NCBI GenBank assembly: GCA_051004815.1
Contig: JBPCJY010000132.1
Coordinates: forward strand, 13,018-77,017
Direction of reading: 5' to 3'
DNA: 64,000 bases
Origin: JBBQXY01 sp051004815
GTDB taxonomy: Bacteria > Chloroflexota > Ktedonobacteria > Ktedonobacterales > Ktedonobacteraceae
The translations under genes were made by a program, and so were the position numbers. Positions 43,147-51,791 of this stretch are shown piece after piece; the stretch's first letter is position 1; every line of letters starts with the position of its first letter. Under the pieces are notes generated by a model. It did no database searches. It was not told the origin of the DNA and saw only the letters and a list, made by a program, of their open reading frames with translations.

Positions 43147-43173
43147 CACTATAAGCCGCGAGTAGGAATGTAG
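43147..43173 (+). repeat. Remnant of the comM 3' end, copy 3
   Basis: CACTATAAGCCGCGAGTAGG, then AATGTAG, reads HYKPRVGM-stop, matching QYRPRVGM-stop at the end of ComM. It follows the sbcC stop by three bases, as copy 2 follows the toxin stop. Confidence 0.75.
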
Positions 43174-43188
43174 ATAGGACATCACTCC

Positions 43189-46100
43189 CTAAACCAACCC
43201 CTGCCGAATCGCATAAGCCACGGCGGCAGCCCGGCCAGGCACATCTATCTTGACAAAAATATTGCTCAGGTGGCGATTGACGGTGCGTGGACTAATAATC
43301 AGCGTTTCCGCTACTTCCCGATCAGTATGTCCTTCCGCCACCAACCGCAACACCTCCAATTCTCGCTTCGTCAAGCTGAGATCAAGGTGATATTCCGCGT
43401 GTACCGCATCACGTTCTTGCATATGTACATGGATATCCGGCGCAGATTTTATCTGTCGGTTGGTCATGGCATTTTCGCGTTGTTCCAGTTGTCGCATGCC
43501 CTCTTGCAACGTATCCACCAGGTCAACGGAACGCTGCATATCATACTGTAAAAACAGTGTACGTGCCCGCTGACACAGCACATCGACCCGCTGCACGGCT
43601 TGCGGTTGCGTGCCACTCTGCATCAAGACTGCACGCGCCTGTTCATAGAGGATCATGCCCTCCTCTGGCTGATTATTAGCGCGTTGGCAGAGAGCCAGAC
43701 CATCTTCAAAAGCTTGTTCCGCCATCTGCCAGTCGCCCGCACGCGTCGCAACCACTCCCAACACACGATCAACCGCGAGACTATAGTACATAAAACCGCG
43801 CAAATCACGAATACGTTCAATGTAGGTAGCAGCACGCTCATTAGCATCCAGGTGCAGATAGCCTTCAGCAATGAATGGAATATAGAAATCACCGCCATAG
43901 CCAGGCGATTCAGGATAATCTGCCGCCTTGTCTAACTGTGTACGGGCAGCACTGCGCCGTCCAGTGACAGCCAGAAAGTGTCCATACAATGCTAACGCCC
44001 CCGGATACCATTCCGTATTGACGGCCGCCTCGCTGCCAGACCGGAAATAGTGTTCCGCTTCCTGCCACCGTCCAAGCCGGAAGAGCAGCGAAGCCTGCGC
44101 CATCATCACAAGCGGTTTGAGCCGTATATTATTGGTAAATTCAGCCTCTTGCATGGCCTCCTGTAAGTGATACTCGCTCTTGGCCCAATCGCCTTGTGCC
44201 AGAGCAAGGATACCAAAATTCAGGTGCAACAGCCCATAAACATAACGCACCCCATAGCGACGCGCCCGTTCAAAGCCTCGCGAAGTATAGAGGTGCGCAC
44301 GCTCCATCTCTCCCAGGGCCTGATAAATGATGCCCAGTCCTTGCTCACCCAACGCGGCGCGGAAAGGGTCGCCAATAGCGATATAGAGCGCGTGCGCCTG
44401 CTCCTGGAGCCGAATAGCCTCGTGAATATGCACGCCCCAACCACGCAGCCACCCTATGAGATGGAGCGCGAAGGCCTGGCTCCCCCTATCGCCACTCTGC
44501 ACTGCCAATTGATGCGATTGCCACAGCGCGGTTTCTGCCTCTTGCGCACGATACAGCAAAATATTCAGCGTTGCCATGGCTTGCAAAAGCAAAATACGCT
44601 CGGCAGTACTTACTCGTTCGAGTGTCAAAGCATTACCACCGTTGGAAAAGCTGCGTCCGGCAAACCATGGTACAACCGCTACTTGCCCAGCAATAACCTG
44701 TCCCTTGAATGCACCCGTATCAAGTGCGGCCCGCGCCGCTTGCAGATGTGCCAGAGCCTGATCGTATTTCGCTTGCATACGGTAGACATCAGCGATGAGT
44801 CGATTAGCCTGTGCTACCTGTAGCGGCACTGCTGTCTCTGCCTCTACACCATTTTGCTCCACGTTCTGCAATCGCTCTAACGCTTTTTGGAAGGAAGCAG
44901 CCGCCAACTCAAGCTCTCCCAGCTTAAACCACAGATCGCCAATAGTGATAGCGAGTTGTGCCAACGAAGGGACGTTAGCAATACCCTCACCAGTCTCTCC
45001 AGCCGCCAGTAGTCGCACCACCATACGAAAGTGACCAATTGCCTCGCGATGGGCCTGCTGACGCACCGCATTTTCTCCTGCCAATAAGCTCCAACGCAGT
45101 GACGCTGCATTGTTCCCACCCAGCGCATAATGACGCGCCAGTTCTGCTGCATAGGCAGGTGCCGCCTGTCCATAGGTTTCTTCCAACGCTGTACCAATCG
45201 CACTATGTAGCGCACGTATCTTGTGCTTCGGCACTTCCGCGTGCAGAACCTCTTGCACAATTCCCTGGCAAAACATGTAAAGCGCAGGAGCTAACTGCGC
45301 AGTAGAAATTGAATCGTTGGCATTATCCAGCCAATCGCCATCTAGCTCATTCCCCTTCGTTTCATCAGTCGGAGCAAGCACAATAACCGCCGCTTGCGTA
45401 GCTTCCTCAATCGCCGCCAATCCATCGTGACCATCCTCGTCTGACGCAAGCACGCACAGTAACGCCTCCAATGGAAAAGTTCGGCCAAAGTGAGCGGCAA
45501 CACGCAATGTCTCCCGGCACGCTGAACTCAATCCTTCCAGCCGTTGGCCTACCGCTAGCGTGATACTTCCAGGTAGTTCCGTACCAATATTTTTCGTGGC
45601 AAGCCAGGTGTTCCCGTGCAGGACAAGCTGGTGTTTGAGCGTCAGCATGCGTACTAATTCTTCCAGGAAAAAAGGATTGCCCTCTGCCCGGTGTAGCAAA
45701 CTCTGCTCAATGCTTGCTGACAACGTACCCGGCAGGAGCGCGTGAATGTGCTGCACAGTAGCTCCAGTATCCAACGGAGATAGTGGTAAAAGCATTAGCA
45801 GACCCTGGCGCATCAGGTCGCCCAGTATTTTAGTTGCCGTCATCGCAGCTTTAACCGAAACGACGCGCTCGCTGTCCTCCACCTGTGTACTCTGCGTATT
45901 GGGCGGCCGCGTCGCGCCAACCAGGGCCACGCGGCTACTATGCAGCCGCACAGTCAGGTACATAGTCAGTTCCAGGCTGGCACTATCCGCCCATTGCAGG
46001 TTATCAATACCCACCAAGACAGGTTGATCCTCGGCAATACGCTCTAATAAGGTGGCAATTGCATCAAGCAAACGAAATTTCTCCTGCTCAGGCGAGTGTA

Positions 46101-46617
46101 CTTCCGCTACTATCCTGACCCCTACCATCTTAGGAAGTTCGGGAAAAAGGCGTGCTAAAGCAGCAACAAGGGGCATCCCAACCAGGGAAATAATCTCTGT
46201 AGCGAGCGCATTACTGCTCTGTTCATTGCTATCGTTCTCATCGTCGCTGTATCCATCGCCTGTTGCAGCAAGCCCTAAATAGTGTTGCAGTTGCTCTGGA
46301 GTAGATGAACGCAAAACGGGTCGCAATGCTTCAATAAAGGGCAGGAAAGGAAACATACTGCCCGACTCGTAGGTACGTCCTTCCAGGATGCGAAAGCCGA
46401 GTCGCCGTGCTTCGCCATACATTTCCGCCAGTAAGCGCGACTTGCCCACCCCTATCTCACCACTGATCGTCATCGCCCTCGGCCCCGTCGGCAGATTAAG
46501 CGCAACAGTATTCAGCAAATAGCGCATCATTTGCATTTCAGTCTCGCGGCCGACCAGTGGCAACGCTTTATTTAGGATATCTAGCCCTAAAAGCGGATCA
46601 GCGAATGGTGCTTGCAC
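43189..46617 (-). CDS. Large LuxR-family STAND regulator (AAA-TPR-HTH)
   Basis: A 1142-residue protein starting at GTG 46617, with TTGGAG 5 bases before it. An AAA_16/STAND ATPase lies at the N-terminus (LVGRETEMQM, Walker A GEIGVGKS at 53-60, Walker B VLVGIDNLQW near 200). A winged-helix and helical arm follow, then a long tetratricopeptide-like region (about 480-1040, e.g. LAQLAITIGDLWFKLGELEL). The C-terminal LuxR/GerE helix-turn-helix is LTKRELEVLRLVAEGHTDRE, then SPRTVNRHLSNIFVKI. MalT-like regulators of this design bind an inducer in the TPR arm. The targets are unknown; the CO dehydrogenase operon on the same strand is the nearest large operon. Confidence 0.92.
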   Translation of the reverse strand: MQAPFADPLLGLDILNKALPLVGRETEMQMMRYLLNTVALNLPTGPRAMTISGEIGVGKSRLLAEMYGEARRLGFRILEGRTYESGSMFPFLPFIEALRPVLRSSTPEQLQHYLGLAATGDGYSDDENDSNEQSSNALATEIISLVGMPLVAALARLFPELPKMVGVRIVAEVHSPEQEKFRLLDAIATLLERIAEDQPVLVGIDNLQWADSASLELTMYLTVRLHSSRVALVGATRPPNTQSTQVEDSERVVSVKAAMTATKILGDLMRQGLLMLLPLSPLDTGATVQHIHALLPGTLSASIEQSLLHRAEGNPFFLEELVRMLTLKHQLVLHGNTWLATKNIGTELPGSITLAVGQRLEGLSSACRETLRVAAHFGRTFPLEALLCVLASDEDGHDGLAAIEEATQAAVIVLAPTDETKGNELDGDWLDNANDSISTAQLAPALYMFCQGIVQEVLHAEVPKHKIRALHSAIGTALEETYGQAAPAYAAELARHYALGGNNAASLRWSLLAGENAVRQQAHREAIGHFRMVVRLLAAGETGEGIANVPSLAQLAITIGDLWFKLGELELAAASFQKALERLQNVEQNGVEAETAVPLQVAQANRLIADVYRMQAKYDQALAHLQAARAALDTGAFKGQVIAGQVAVVPWFAGRSFSNGGNALTLERVSTAERILLLQAMATLNILLYRAQEAETALWQSHQLAVQSGDRGSQAFALHLIGWLRGWGVHIHEAIRLQEQAHALYIAIGDPFRAALGEQGLGIIYQALGEMERAHLYTSRGFERARRYGVRYVYGLLHLNFGILALAQGDWAKSEYHLQEAMQEAEFTNNIRLKPLVMMAQASLLFRLGRWQEAEHYFRSGSEAAVNTEWYPGALALYGHFLAVTGRRSAARTQLDKAADYPESPGYGGDFYIPFIAEGYLHLDANERAATYIERIRDLRGFMYYSLAVDRVLGVVATRAGDWQMAEQAFEDGLALCQRANNQPEEGMILYEQARAVLMQSGTQPQAVQRVDVLCQRARTLFLQYDMQRSVDLVDTLQEGMRQLEQRENAMTNRQIKSAPDIHVHMQERDAVHAEYHLDLSLTKRELEVLRLVAEGHTDREVAETLIISPRTVNRHLSNIFVKIDVPGRAAAVAYAIRQGLV

Positions 46618-46664
46618 AGTAACTCCAAGGGAAACTGGCGAGAGGTAAGCCTCGCCGCTTCAAT

Positions 46665-47078
46665 TTATTTGCGGCCACGCCTCATACGAGGAGCAATATC
46701 ATGATAAATAAAGAGCGCGTAAAAAACAATCAAGAATGGGACATCAAACAAGAAATAAAACCAAAAAATAGGAGCAGCATGGAGTCCCAACAAATGATAG
46801 AGCAAAGCCAGCGCGACAAGCGTCCCATACACAGCCGCTACAATAGCTAACGGACGCACACGCGCCCACTCTCTTTCCGTTGCGAGGTAGATCGCGCCCA
46901 CACCATTACCAATAATGATCGCACCAATAAACCGATCCATAAGGATCGGCATAGGCGTTGGCCACACAGGCAAATTGAGTTCCGGCAGGAAGAAAAAAGC
47001 CAACCCTACCAGCAGGTTAAACACGCCCGCTAACAACGCCAATCCACGTTCCGCTGGGCTAAAAGTGAGATGGTTCAT
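46665..47078 (-). CDS. Small four-helix membrane protein
   Basis: A 137-residue protein with four hydrophobic segments: LALLAGVFNLLVGLAFFFL, MDRFIGAIIIGNGVGAIYLA, AIVAAVYGTLVALALLYHLL and FYFLFDVPFLIVFYALFIYH. The C-terminus is basic (RMRRGRK). GGAGGGG lies 7 bases before the ATG. The family is not recognised by name. It lies 47 bases upstream of the LuxR/STAND gene on the same strand and may be co-transcribed with it. Confidence 0.6.
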   Translation of the reverse strand: MNHLTFSPAERGLALLAGVFNLLVGLAFFFLPELNLPVWPTPMPILMDRFIGAIIIGNGVGAIYLATEREWARVRPLAIVAAVYGTLVALALLYHLLGLHAAPIFWFYFLFDVPFLIVFYALFIYHDIAPRMRRGRK

Positions 47079-47194
47079 AAACCCCTCCTTTCACAAAACT
47101 TCCTGCCAACGATTATACTACAGATTCACCACAGCGAACAGATGAGTAGTAGCAAATTGAGGCGCAAACCAAACAACCAGGGCGACCGCAAGGG

Positions 47195-47718
47195 CTTGCA
47201 CGGGTAGGTTTTTGGCACTGCCCAATTCCAGAACCTGTCATGCTGAGCGCAGCGAAGAATCTCCGTTTGGAAATGTCATTCTGAGCGCAGCGAAGAATGG
47301 CAGGCGGTAACGCAACAAGGCGACAAAGAGAGAAGGGGCAGAAGCTGATGAAACACTCCTCTGCCTCTCTCCTGGCGAATCACTCAAAAACCCTCTCCAC
47401 AGGGGTGACCAATCATTGACAGAGACGCCTGTCTGAACACCAACACCATCTGGCAGCAGGCTTTCCCAGCAACGATCATGTGACACGCCTGATCTCCTTT
47501 GAAGAAACGTCTGAGGTGCAGGCAGCTCTGGCACGAGAGAAGTGCATCAAGGGCTGGCGGCGGACAAAGAAGGTGGCCTAGATCGAGGCCAGCCATCCGA
47601 CTGGCAAGACATGAGTGAGCCATAGGAAGGAGCATGACTGGCGGCACGGGAGATTCTTCGCTGCGCTCAGAATGACAAGGCGAGGAACCAGACGGTGCAA
47701 AAACCCTACCCGTGCAAG
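47195..47718. mobile_element. MITE family II, copy 2 (larger), with imperfect 11-bp duplication
   Basis: Ends are CTTGCACGGGTAGGTTTTTG (47195 onward) and the inverted CAAAAACCCTACCCGTGCAAG-type arm ending at 47718, one base of length difference. Flanks are GACCGCAAGGG (left) and GACCGCGAGGT (right), nine of eleven identical. Inside, the CATTCTGAGCGCAGCGAAGA palindrome halves lie near both ends (47234-47300 and 47651-47676). Between them lie about 350 bases of unknown sequence with no recognisable gene. Confidence 0.65.
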
Positions 47719-47797
47719 GACCGCGAGGTCGCCCCTACTATACACGTATTACTCGTAATACAAGCGACGTAATATAGTAGGGGCGACCCTCGCGGTC
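47719..47797. repeat. GACCGCGAGGTCGCCCCTACTATA hairpin family (shown in two arms)
   Basis: Left arm 47719-47742 (GACCGCGAGGTCGCCCC, then TACTATA) faces right arm 47773-47797 with one extra base. The same design occurs at 56346-56427, and a decayed single arm at about 63926-63953. Confidence 0.75.
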
Positions 47798-47850
47798 GCC
47801 CTGGGAAACGTGCCCTCTCGCGGTCGCTCTGGGAAACGTATGCTTTAGCT

Positions 47851-48819
47851 CTACTGCTGCGGAACGAGATAGGCTTGTGGATTGCTTTCAAACAATCGTT
47901 TACAAGCGGGACAGCAGAAATAATAGTCCTGCTCAGCAAGCCTGCTATGGTGCCGCGCATTAGCTATCTCCACGTCCATACCACAGACAGGATCAACAGC
48001 AGTCCCGCTAACCGCGCTTACGTTTTCTTCAACCCGCGTCTCTTCTTCTATAGCAGCCGACGTACTGTTCTCTTCTCGCGGCAAGCCACGACGACGCACA
48101 AGCACGAGTTCCGCCAGAATGCTGGCCGCGATTTCTTCAGGCGTGATCGCCCCCAGATCAAGCCCGACAGGTGTACGCAGACGTGCGATTTGGGCCTCTG
48201 TTAAACCAACAGAACGTAAGTAAACGCGGCACGCTTCCGCACGTTTGCGGCTACCAACCATCCCAACGTAGCGAGCCGGGCTCCGTAAAACCTGCGCTAG
48301 CACCTCTTCATCATATAGCCCATGCGTAGCGACAATAGTGTATGTCTGTTCAGTTAGCTGCACCTTACTCAAGTCATCATTCAGTAGCTGCGATACAGCG
48401 AAATTGAGTACCGCTGCTAATCGACTGAGCGCGTCAATAACCGGCGATTCACCAACCAACAAAAGCCTGGGCTGAGGAAGATGAGGTTCCATATAGATAT
48501 CCACTGCTCCGCCGCTGGCACAAGCCATCGGAAAGACGCGTACATCGCTGCGTGCCACGCCCATGTCAGATGCACCTATACGCATAAGATAGGGTTCTGG
48601 CTCTCCCCCATCACGTAACAGGCGGGCGGCTTCGCGCAACACAACACCTTGCGTGCAACTCCCACCAATCCAACCTGTTATCTGCCCATCGGCTTGAATA
48701 ATAGCCTGTGCTCCAGGTTTAGCGGAAGTCGGCCTTTCACACCACACCACTGTTGCCAGCACAAACGATTCCCCCGTATGCGCCAGTTGGTAAGCCAGAT
48801 CAATTAGAGCATTAGACAT
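47851..48819 (-). CDS. XdhC/CoxI family maturation protein fused to a YHS domain
   Basis: ATG 48819 is preceded by AGGAGAG with 6 bases of spacing; upstream in-frame codons lie in a palindrome. The 322-residue product has the XdhC_CoxI N-terminal part (SFVLATVVWCERPTSAKPGA, GWIGGSCTQGVVLREAARLL). A Rossmann part follows (PRLLLVGESPVIDALSRLAA, YVGMVGSRKRAEACRVYL, RTPVGLDLGAITPEEIAASI). Then, after a Glu-rich linker, comes a C-terminal YHS domain (DPVCGMDVEI, YYFCCPACKRLFESNPQAYL) with CxxC-type cysteines. XdhC-type proteins load or sulfurate the molybdenum cofactor. The YHS domain suggests metal handling, perhaps copper for the Cu-Mo site; that is inference. Confidence 0.88.
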   Translation of the reverse strand: MSNALIDLAYQLAHTGESFVLATVVWCERPTSAKPGAQAIIQADGQITGWIGGSCTQGVVLREAARLLRDGGEPEPYLMRIGASDMGVARSDVRVFPMACASGGAVDIYMEPHLPQPRLLLVGESPVIDALSRLAAVLNFAVSQLLNDDLSKVQLTEQTYTIVATHGLYDEEVLAQVLRSPARYVGMVGSRKRAEACRVYLRSVGLTEAQIARLRTPVGLDLGAITPEEIAASILAELVLVRRRGLPREENSTSAAIEEETRVEENVSAVSGTAVDPVCGMDVEIANARHHSRLAEQDYYFCCPACKRLFESNPQAYLVPQQ

Positions 48820-48843
48820 AGTTCTCTCCTGAGAAAGGTCATG

Positions 48844-48909
48844 CATAATTGAGTGAGATTGCAGCAGGCATCCCTCACGGGATGCCTGCTGCAATCTCAC
48901 TCAATTATG
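48844..48909. terminator. Perfect 31-bp hairpin between coxL and xdhC
   Basis: Left arm 48844-48874 (CATAATTGAGTGAGATTGCA, then GCAGGCATCCC) is exactly complementary to 48879-48909 around a TCAC loop. It starts one base after the coxL stop. No T-run follows in the direction of transcription, so it may be a processing or attenuation site lowering xdhC expression rather than a full terminator. Confidence 0.65.
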
Positions 48910-48910
48910 A

Positions 48911-51277
48911 CTAATCAGCCGCCAACCCTTTTTCTTTAAGGACATTCCACACCTTCATGGGAGTGAGCGGAATGTCGATGTGTCGCACACCAACATGAGC
49001 CAGCGCGTCAACAACAGCATTAACAATCGCTTGTGGCGCACCAACTGTGGGTGACTCACCTACGCCTTTTGCCCCAATGGGATGATGTGGAGAAGGTGTT
49101 ACCGTCTTGTCAGTCTCCCAGTGTGGCGTCTCCATCGAGGTGGGGATCAGATAGTCCTGGAAGTTACTGCCCGTAATGTTCCCATTATCGTCAAACGTTA
49201 TCTCCTCGTACATCGCTGGTGCCAGTCCTTGCGTCAGACCACCGTGAATCTGCCCCTCAACTACCATCGGATTGATGATTACGCCGCAGTCATCCACCGC
49301 CATAAAGCGGCGAATATTCACCTGCCCAGTGCCACGGTCGATATCCACCACACAGATGTAGCTGCCGAAAGGATAGGTCAGGTTGGGCGGATCATAGTAA
49401 TTCACCGCCTCCAGGCCCGGCTCCAGATACGGCGGGCAGTTGGTATAGGCCGCGAAAGCCAGTTCCTGGATCGTTTTCCCTTTACCAGGAGCTCCCTTGA
49501 CGAAGAAACGTCCTGGCTCCCACTCAAGGTCCTCTTCACCCACCTCAAGCAGATAGGCCGCGATCTTCTTAGCTTTATCACGCACCTTGCGTGCCGCCAA
49601 CGAAGTCGCCGCCCCCGCTACAGGCGTACTACGACTGGCATACGTTCCCAATCCATAAGGAGCGGTATCCGTGTCGCCATGCTCGACATCGATATCATCT
49701 GGCGACATACCCAGCTCGGCAGCTATTATCTGCGCAAAGGTTGTTTCGTGTCCCTGCCCTTGCGTCTGCACGCCGATGCGGGCAAGAATCTTGCCAGTAG
49801 GATGGACACGTATCTCACAACTATCGAACATTTGGATGCCCGCGATGTCAAAATGCTTGCCAGGGCCAGCACCAACGATTTCGGTAAAAGAGGAGATGCC
49901 AATGCCCATCAACTCACCACGCGCTCGCTTCTCTAACTGCTCGCGGCGTAGCCCTTCGTAGTCGATATTTTTCATTGCCAACCGCAGTGCCGCCTCATAG
50001 TTGCCGCTATCATAGGTCCAGTCGAGAGCAGAACGATAGGGGAACGCTTCAGGCTGAATAAAGTTTTGCAGCCGCAAATCTGCCGGGTCTTTCCCCATCT
50101 CATGTGCCAGCGTATCCATCATACGCTCGATCAGATAAGATGCCTCCGTCACACGGAATGAGCAACGATAGGCAATCCCACCGGGAGCCTTATTCGTATG
50201 GACGGCATCTACATCGACAAACGCGTGCTTAAAATCATACGAGCCTGTGCAAATGTGGAAAAGACCAGCGGGAAATTTGGTCGGCTGTGCTGCCGCATCA
50301 AATGCGCCATGATCGGCTAACGTATGGACACGTAAAGCCTGCACTGTACCATCCTTATCGGCGGCAAGCTCTGCCTTGATGTGGTAGTCGCGACCAAAGC
50401 CCGTACTGCTCAAGTTCTCCGTGCGGTCTTCAATCCACTTGACAGGTTTTCCCGTTGTCAGCGACGCAACGACCGCGCACACGTAGCCTGGATAGATCGG
50501 TACCTTGTTGCCAAAGCCACCACCAACATCCGGTGAGATAATGCGAATACGATGCTCCGGCAAACCGGCCACAATCGCGAAGAGGGTACGGTGTGCATGC
50601 GGTGCTTGCGATGTCATCCAGACGGTGAGTTTGCCCGTGGTTTTATTGAAGTCCGCTACACAGCCACACGTCTCAATAGGCGCGGGATGAATACGCGGGA
50701 TGAACATATCCTGCTCGACGACGATGCCATTCGCTGCGGCCTCGACAAAGGCCGCCTCTGTTCCTGCGCGATCGCCTGTTTCCCAGTGATAAATCTGGTT
50801 TGTGGGCTGTCTGTCCTTCTTATCGGGGCGCAACAATGGCGCATCGGGTAGCAATGCCTTCTTGGGGTCAACGAGTACGGGGAGTGGCTCGTAGTCAACC
50901 TCGACGGCAGCAGCCCCATCGGCGGCAGCATAACGGCTGGTGGCAACGACGAAGGCAACTTCCTGCATCTGGAAATGAACTTTTTCCAGTGCCAGCACCG
51001 CCTGCGTATCAGCAGAAAGGGTAGGCATCCAGGCCAACCCAGCCGCCGCCAGGTCTTTCCCCGTAATAACCGCCACAACACCGGGTACCTCCAGTGCCTT
51101 GCTAATATCAACATTTTTGATCAGCGCGTGGGCATAGGGACTGCGCACAATATCACCGTAAAGCATGTTTTTGAGTTGCACGTCATCGACATAATTTCCC
51201 TGCCCACGAATGAAGCGAGCATCTTCCTTGCGCTTGTAGGATTCTCCTAAGCCATGTTTAAATGTCTCGGTCGCCAT
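48911..51277 (-). CDS. coxL: Aerobic carbon monoxide dehydrogenase, large subunit (form I)
   Basis: A 788-residue molybdopterin subunit. The diagnostic form I active-site loop AYRCSFR is present; its Cys carries the bridging sulfur to copper in the Cu-Mo centre. Other signatures are VGGGFGNKVPIYPGYVCAVV, the TQGQGHETTFAQI region and GAKGVGESPTVGAPQA with the catalytic Glu. The ATG at 51277 shares its A with the coxS stop (TGATG), and GGAGG lies upstream within coxS. The CoxMSL heterohexamer oxidises CO to CO2 and feeds electrons to the respiratory chain at the inner face of the membrane. Confidence 0.97.
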   Translation of the reverse strand: MATETFKHGLGESYKRKEDARFIRGQGNYVDDVQLKNMLYGDIVRSPYAHALIKNVDISKALEVPGVVAVITGKDLAAAGLAWMPTLSADTQAVLALEKVHFQMQEVAFVVATSRYAAADGAAAVEVDYEPLPVLVDPKKALLPDAPLLRPDKKDRQPTNQIYHWETGDRAGTEAAFVEAAANGIVVEQDMFIPRIHPAPIETCGCVADFNKTTGKLTVWMTSQAPHAHRTLFAIVAGLPEHRIRIISPDVGGGFGNKVPIYPGYVCAVVASLTTGKPVKWIEDRTENLSSTGFGRDYHIKAELAADKDGTVQALRVHTLADHGAFDAAAQPTKFPAGLFHICTGSYDFKHAFVDVDAVHTNKAPGGIAYRCSFRVTEASYLIERMMDTLAHEMGKDPADLRLQNFIQPEAFPYRSALDWTYDSGNYEAALRLAMKNIDYEGLRREQLEKRARGELMGIGISSFTEIVGAGPGKHFDIAGIQMFDSCEIRVHPTGKILARIGVQTQGQGHETTFAQIIAAELGMSPDDIDVEHGDTDTAPYGLGTYASRSTPVAGAATSLAARKVRDKAKKIAAYLLEVGEEDLEWEPGRFFVKGAPGKGKTIQELAFAAYTNCPPYLEPGLEAVNYYDPPNLTYPFGSYICVVDIDRGTGQVNIRRFMAVDDCGVIINPMVVEGQIHGGLTQGLAPAMYEEITFDDNGNITGSNFQDYLIPTSMETPHWETDKTVTPSPHHPIGAKGVGESPTVGAPQAIVNAVVDALAHVGVRHIDIPLTPMKVWNVLKEKGLAAD

Positions 51278-51789
51278 CACTCGCCTCCTTCGCCGGCACC
51301 CACCGGAACTTGCTCATCTACCTGCATTTTCTCTGCCGCATACTGAATGGCTTTGACGATATTGACATAACCCGTGCAGCGACAAAGATTGCCGGAAATG
51401 CCCACGCGAATCTCATGCTCGCTGGGATGGGGATTGCGCTGCAAAAGGGCCAGGCTCGTCATCATCATCCCTGGTGTGCAATAACCACATTGCAAGGCAT
51501 GTTCCTCGTGGAAACCTTCCTGCAATGGATGAAGCTTGTCGTTCTGCTCCAGACCTTCAACGGTCATTAACTGACGCCCATTTGCCTGCACCGCGAACAT
51601 AGCACAAGACTTGGTCGCTTTCCCATCCACGATAATGGTGCAAGCCCCACAACTGGTGGTATCACAACCAATATGCGTGCCCGTCAAGCCCAATTTGTCG
51701 CGTAGCCAATGCACAAGCAGCATCCGTGCATCGACCACATCCTCGTAGGCGGTTCCGTTAATAGTGACGTTAATATGATGTTTGCTCAT
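51277..51789 (-). CDS. coxS: CO dehydrogenase small, 2Fe-2S subunit
   Basis: A 170-residue protein with two [2Fe-2S] clusters. The plant-type N-terminal cluster is at GCDTTSCGACTIIVDGKATKSC (shown split: GCDTTSCGAC and KATKSC). The C-terminal cluster is at LQCGYCTPGMMM and NLCRCTGYVNIVKA. It transfers electrons from the Mo-Cu site to the FAD subunit. It begins 2 bases after the coxM stop, with GGGGAGGAATAAGG as ribosome site, and overlaps coxL. Confidence 0.96.
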   Translation of the reverse strand: MSKHHINVTINGTAYEDVVDARMLLVHWLRDKLGLTGTHIGCDTTSCGACTIIVDGKATKSCAMFAVQANGRQLMTVEGLEQNDKLHPLQEGFHEEHALQCGYCTPGMMMTSLALLQRNPHPSEHEIRVGISGNLCRCTGYVNIVKAIQYAAEKMQVDEQVPVGAGEGGE

Positions 51790-51791
51790 CC

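Noticed and set aside
48820..48900. A longer XdhC N-terminus starting in the hairpin
   Set aside because: AGGAGAG is well placed before ATG 48819, and the extra codons would be one arm of a perfect palindrome.
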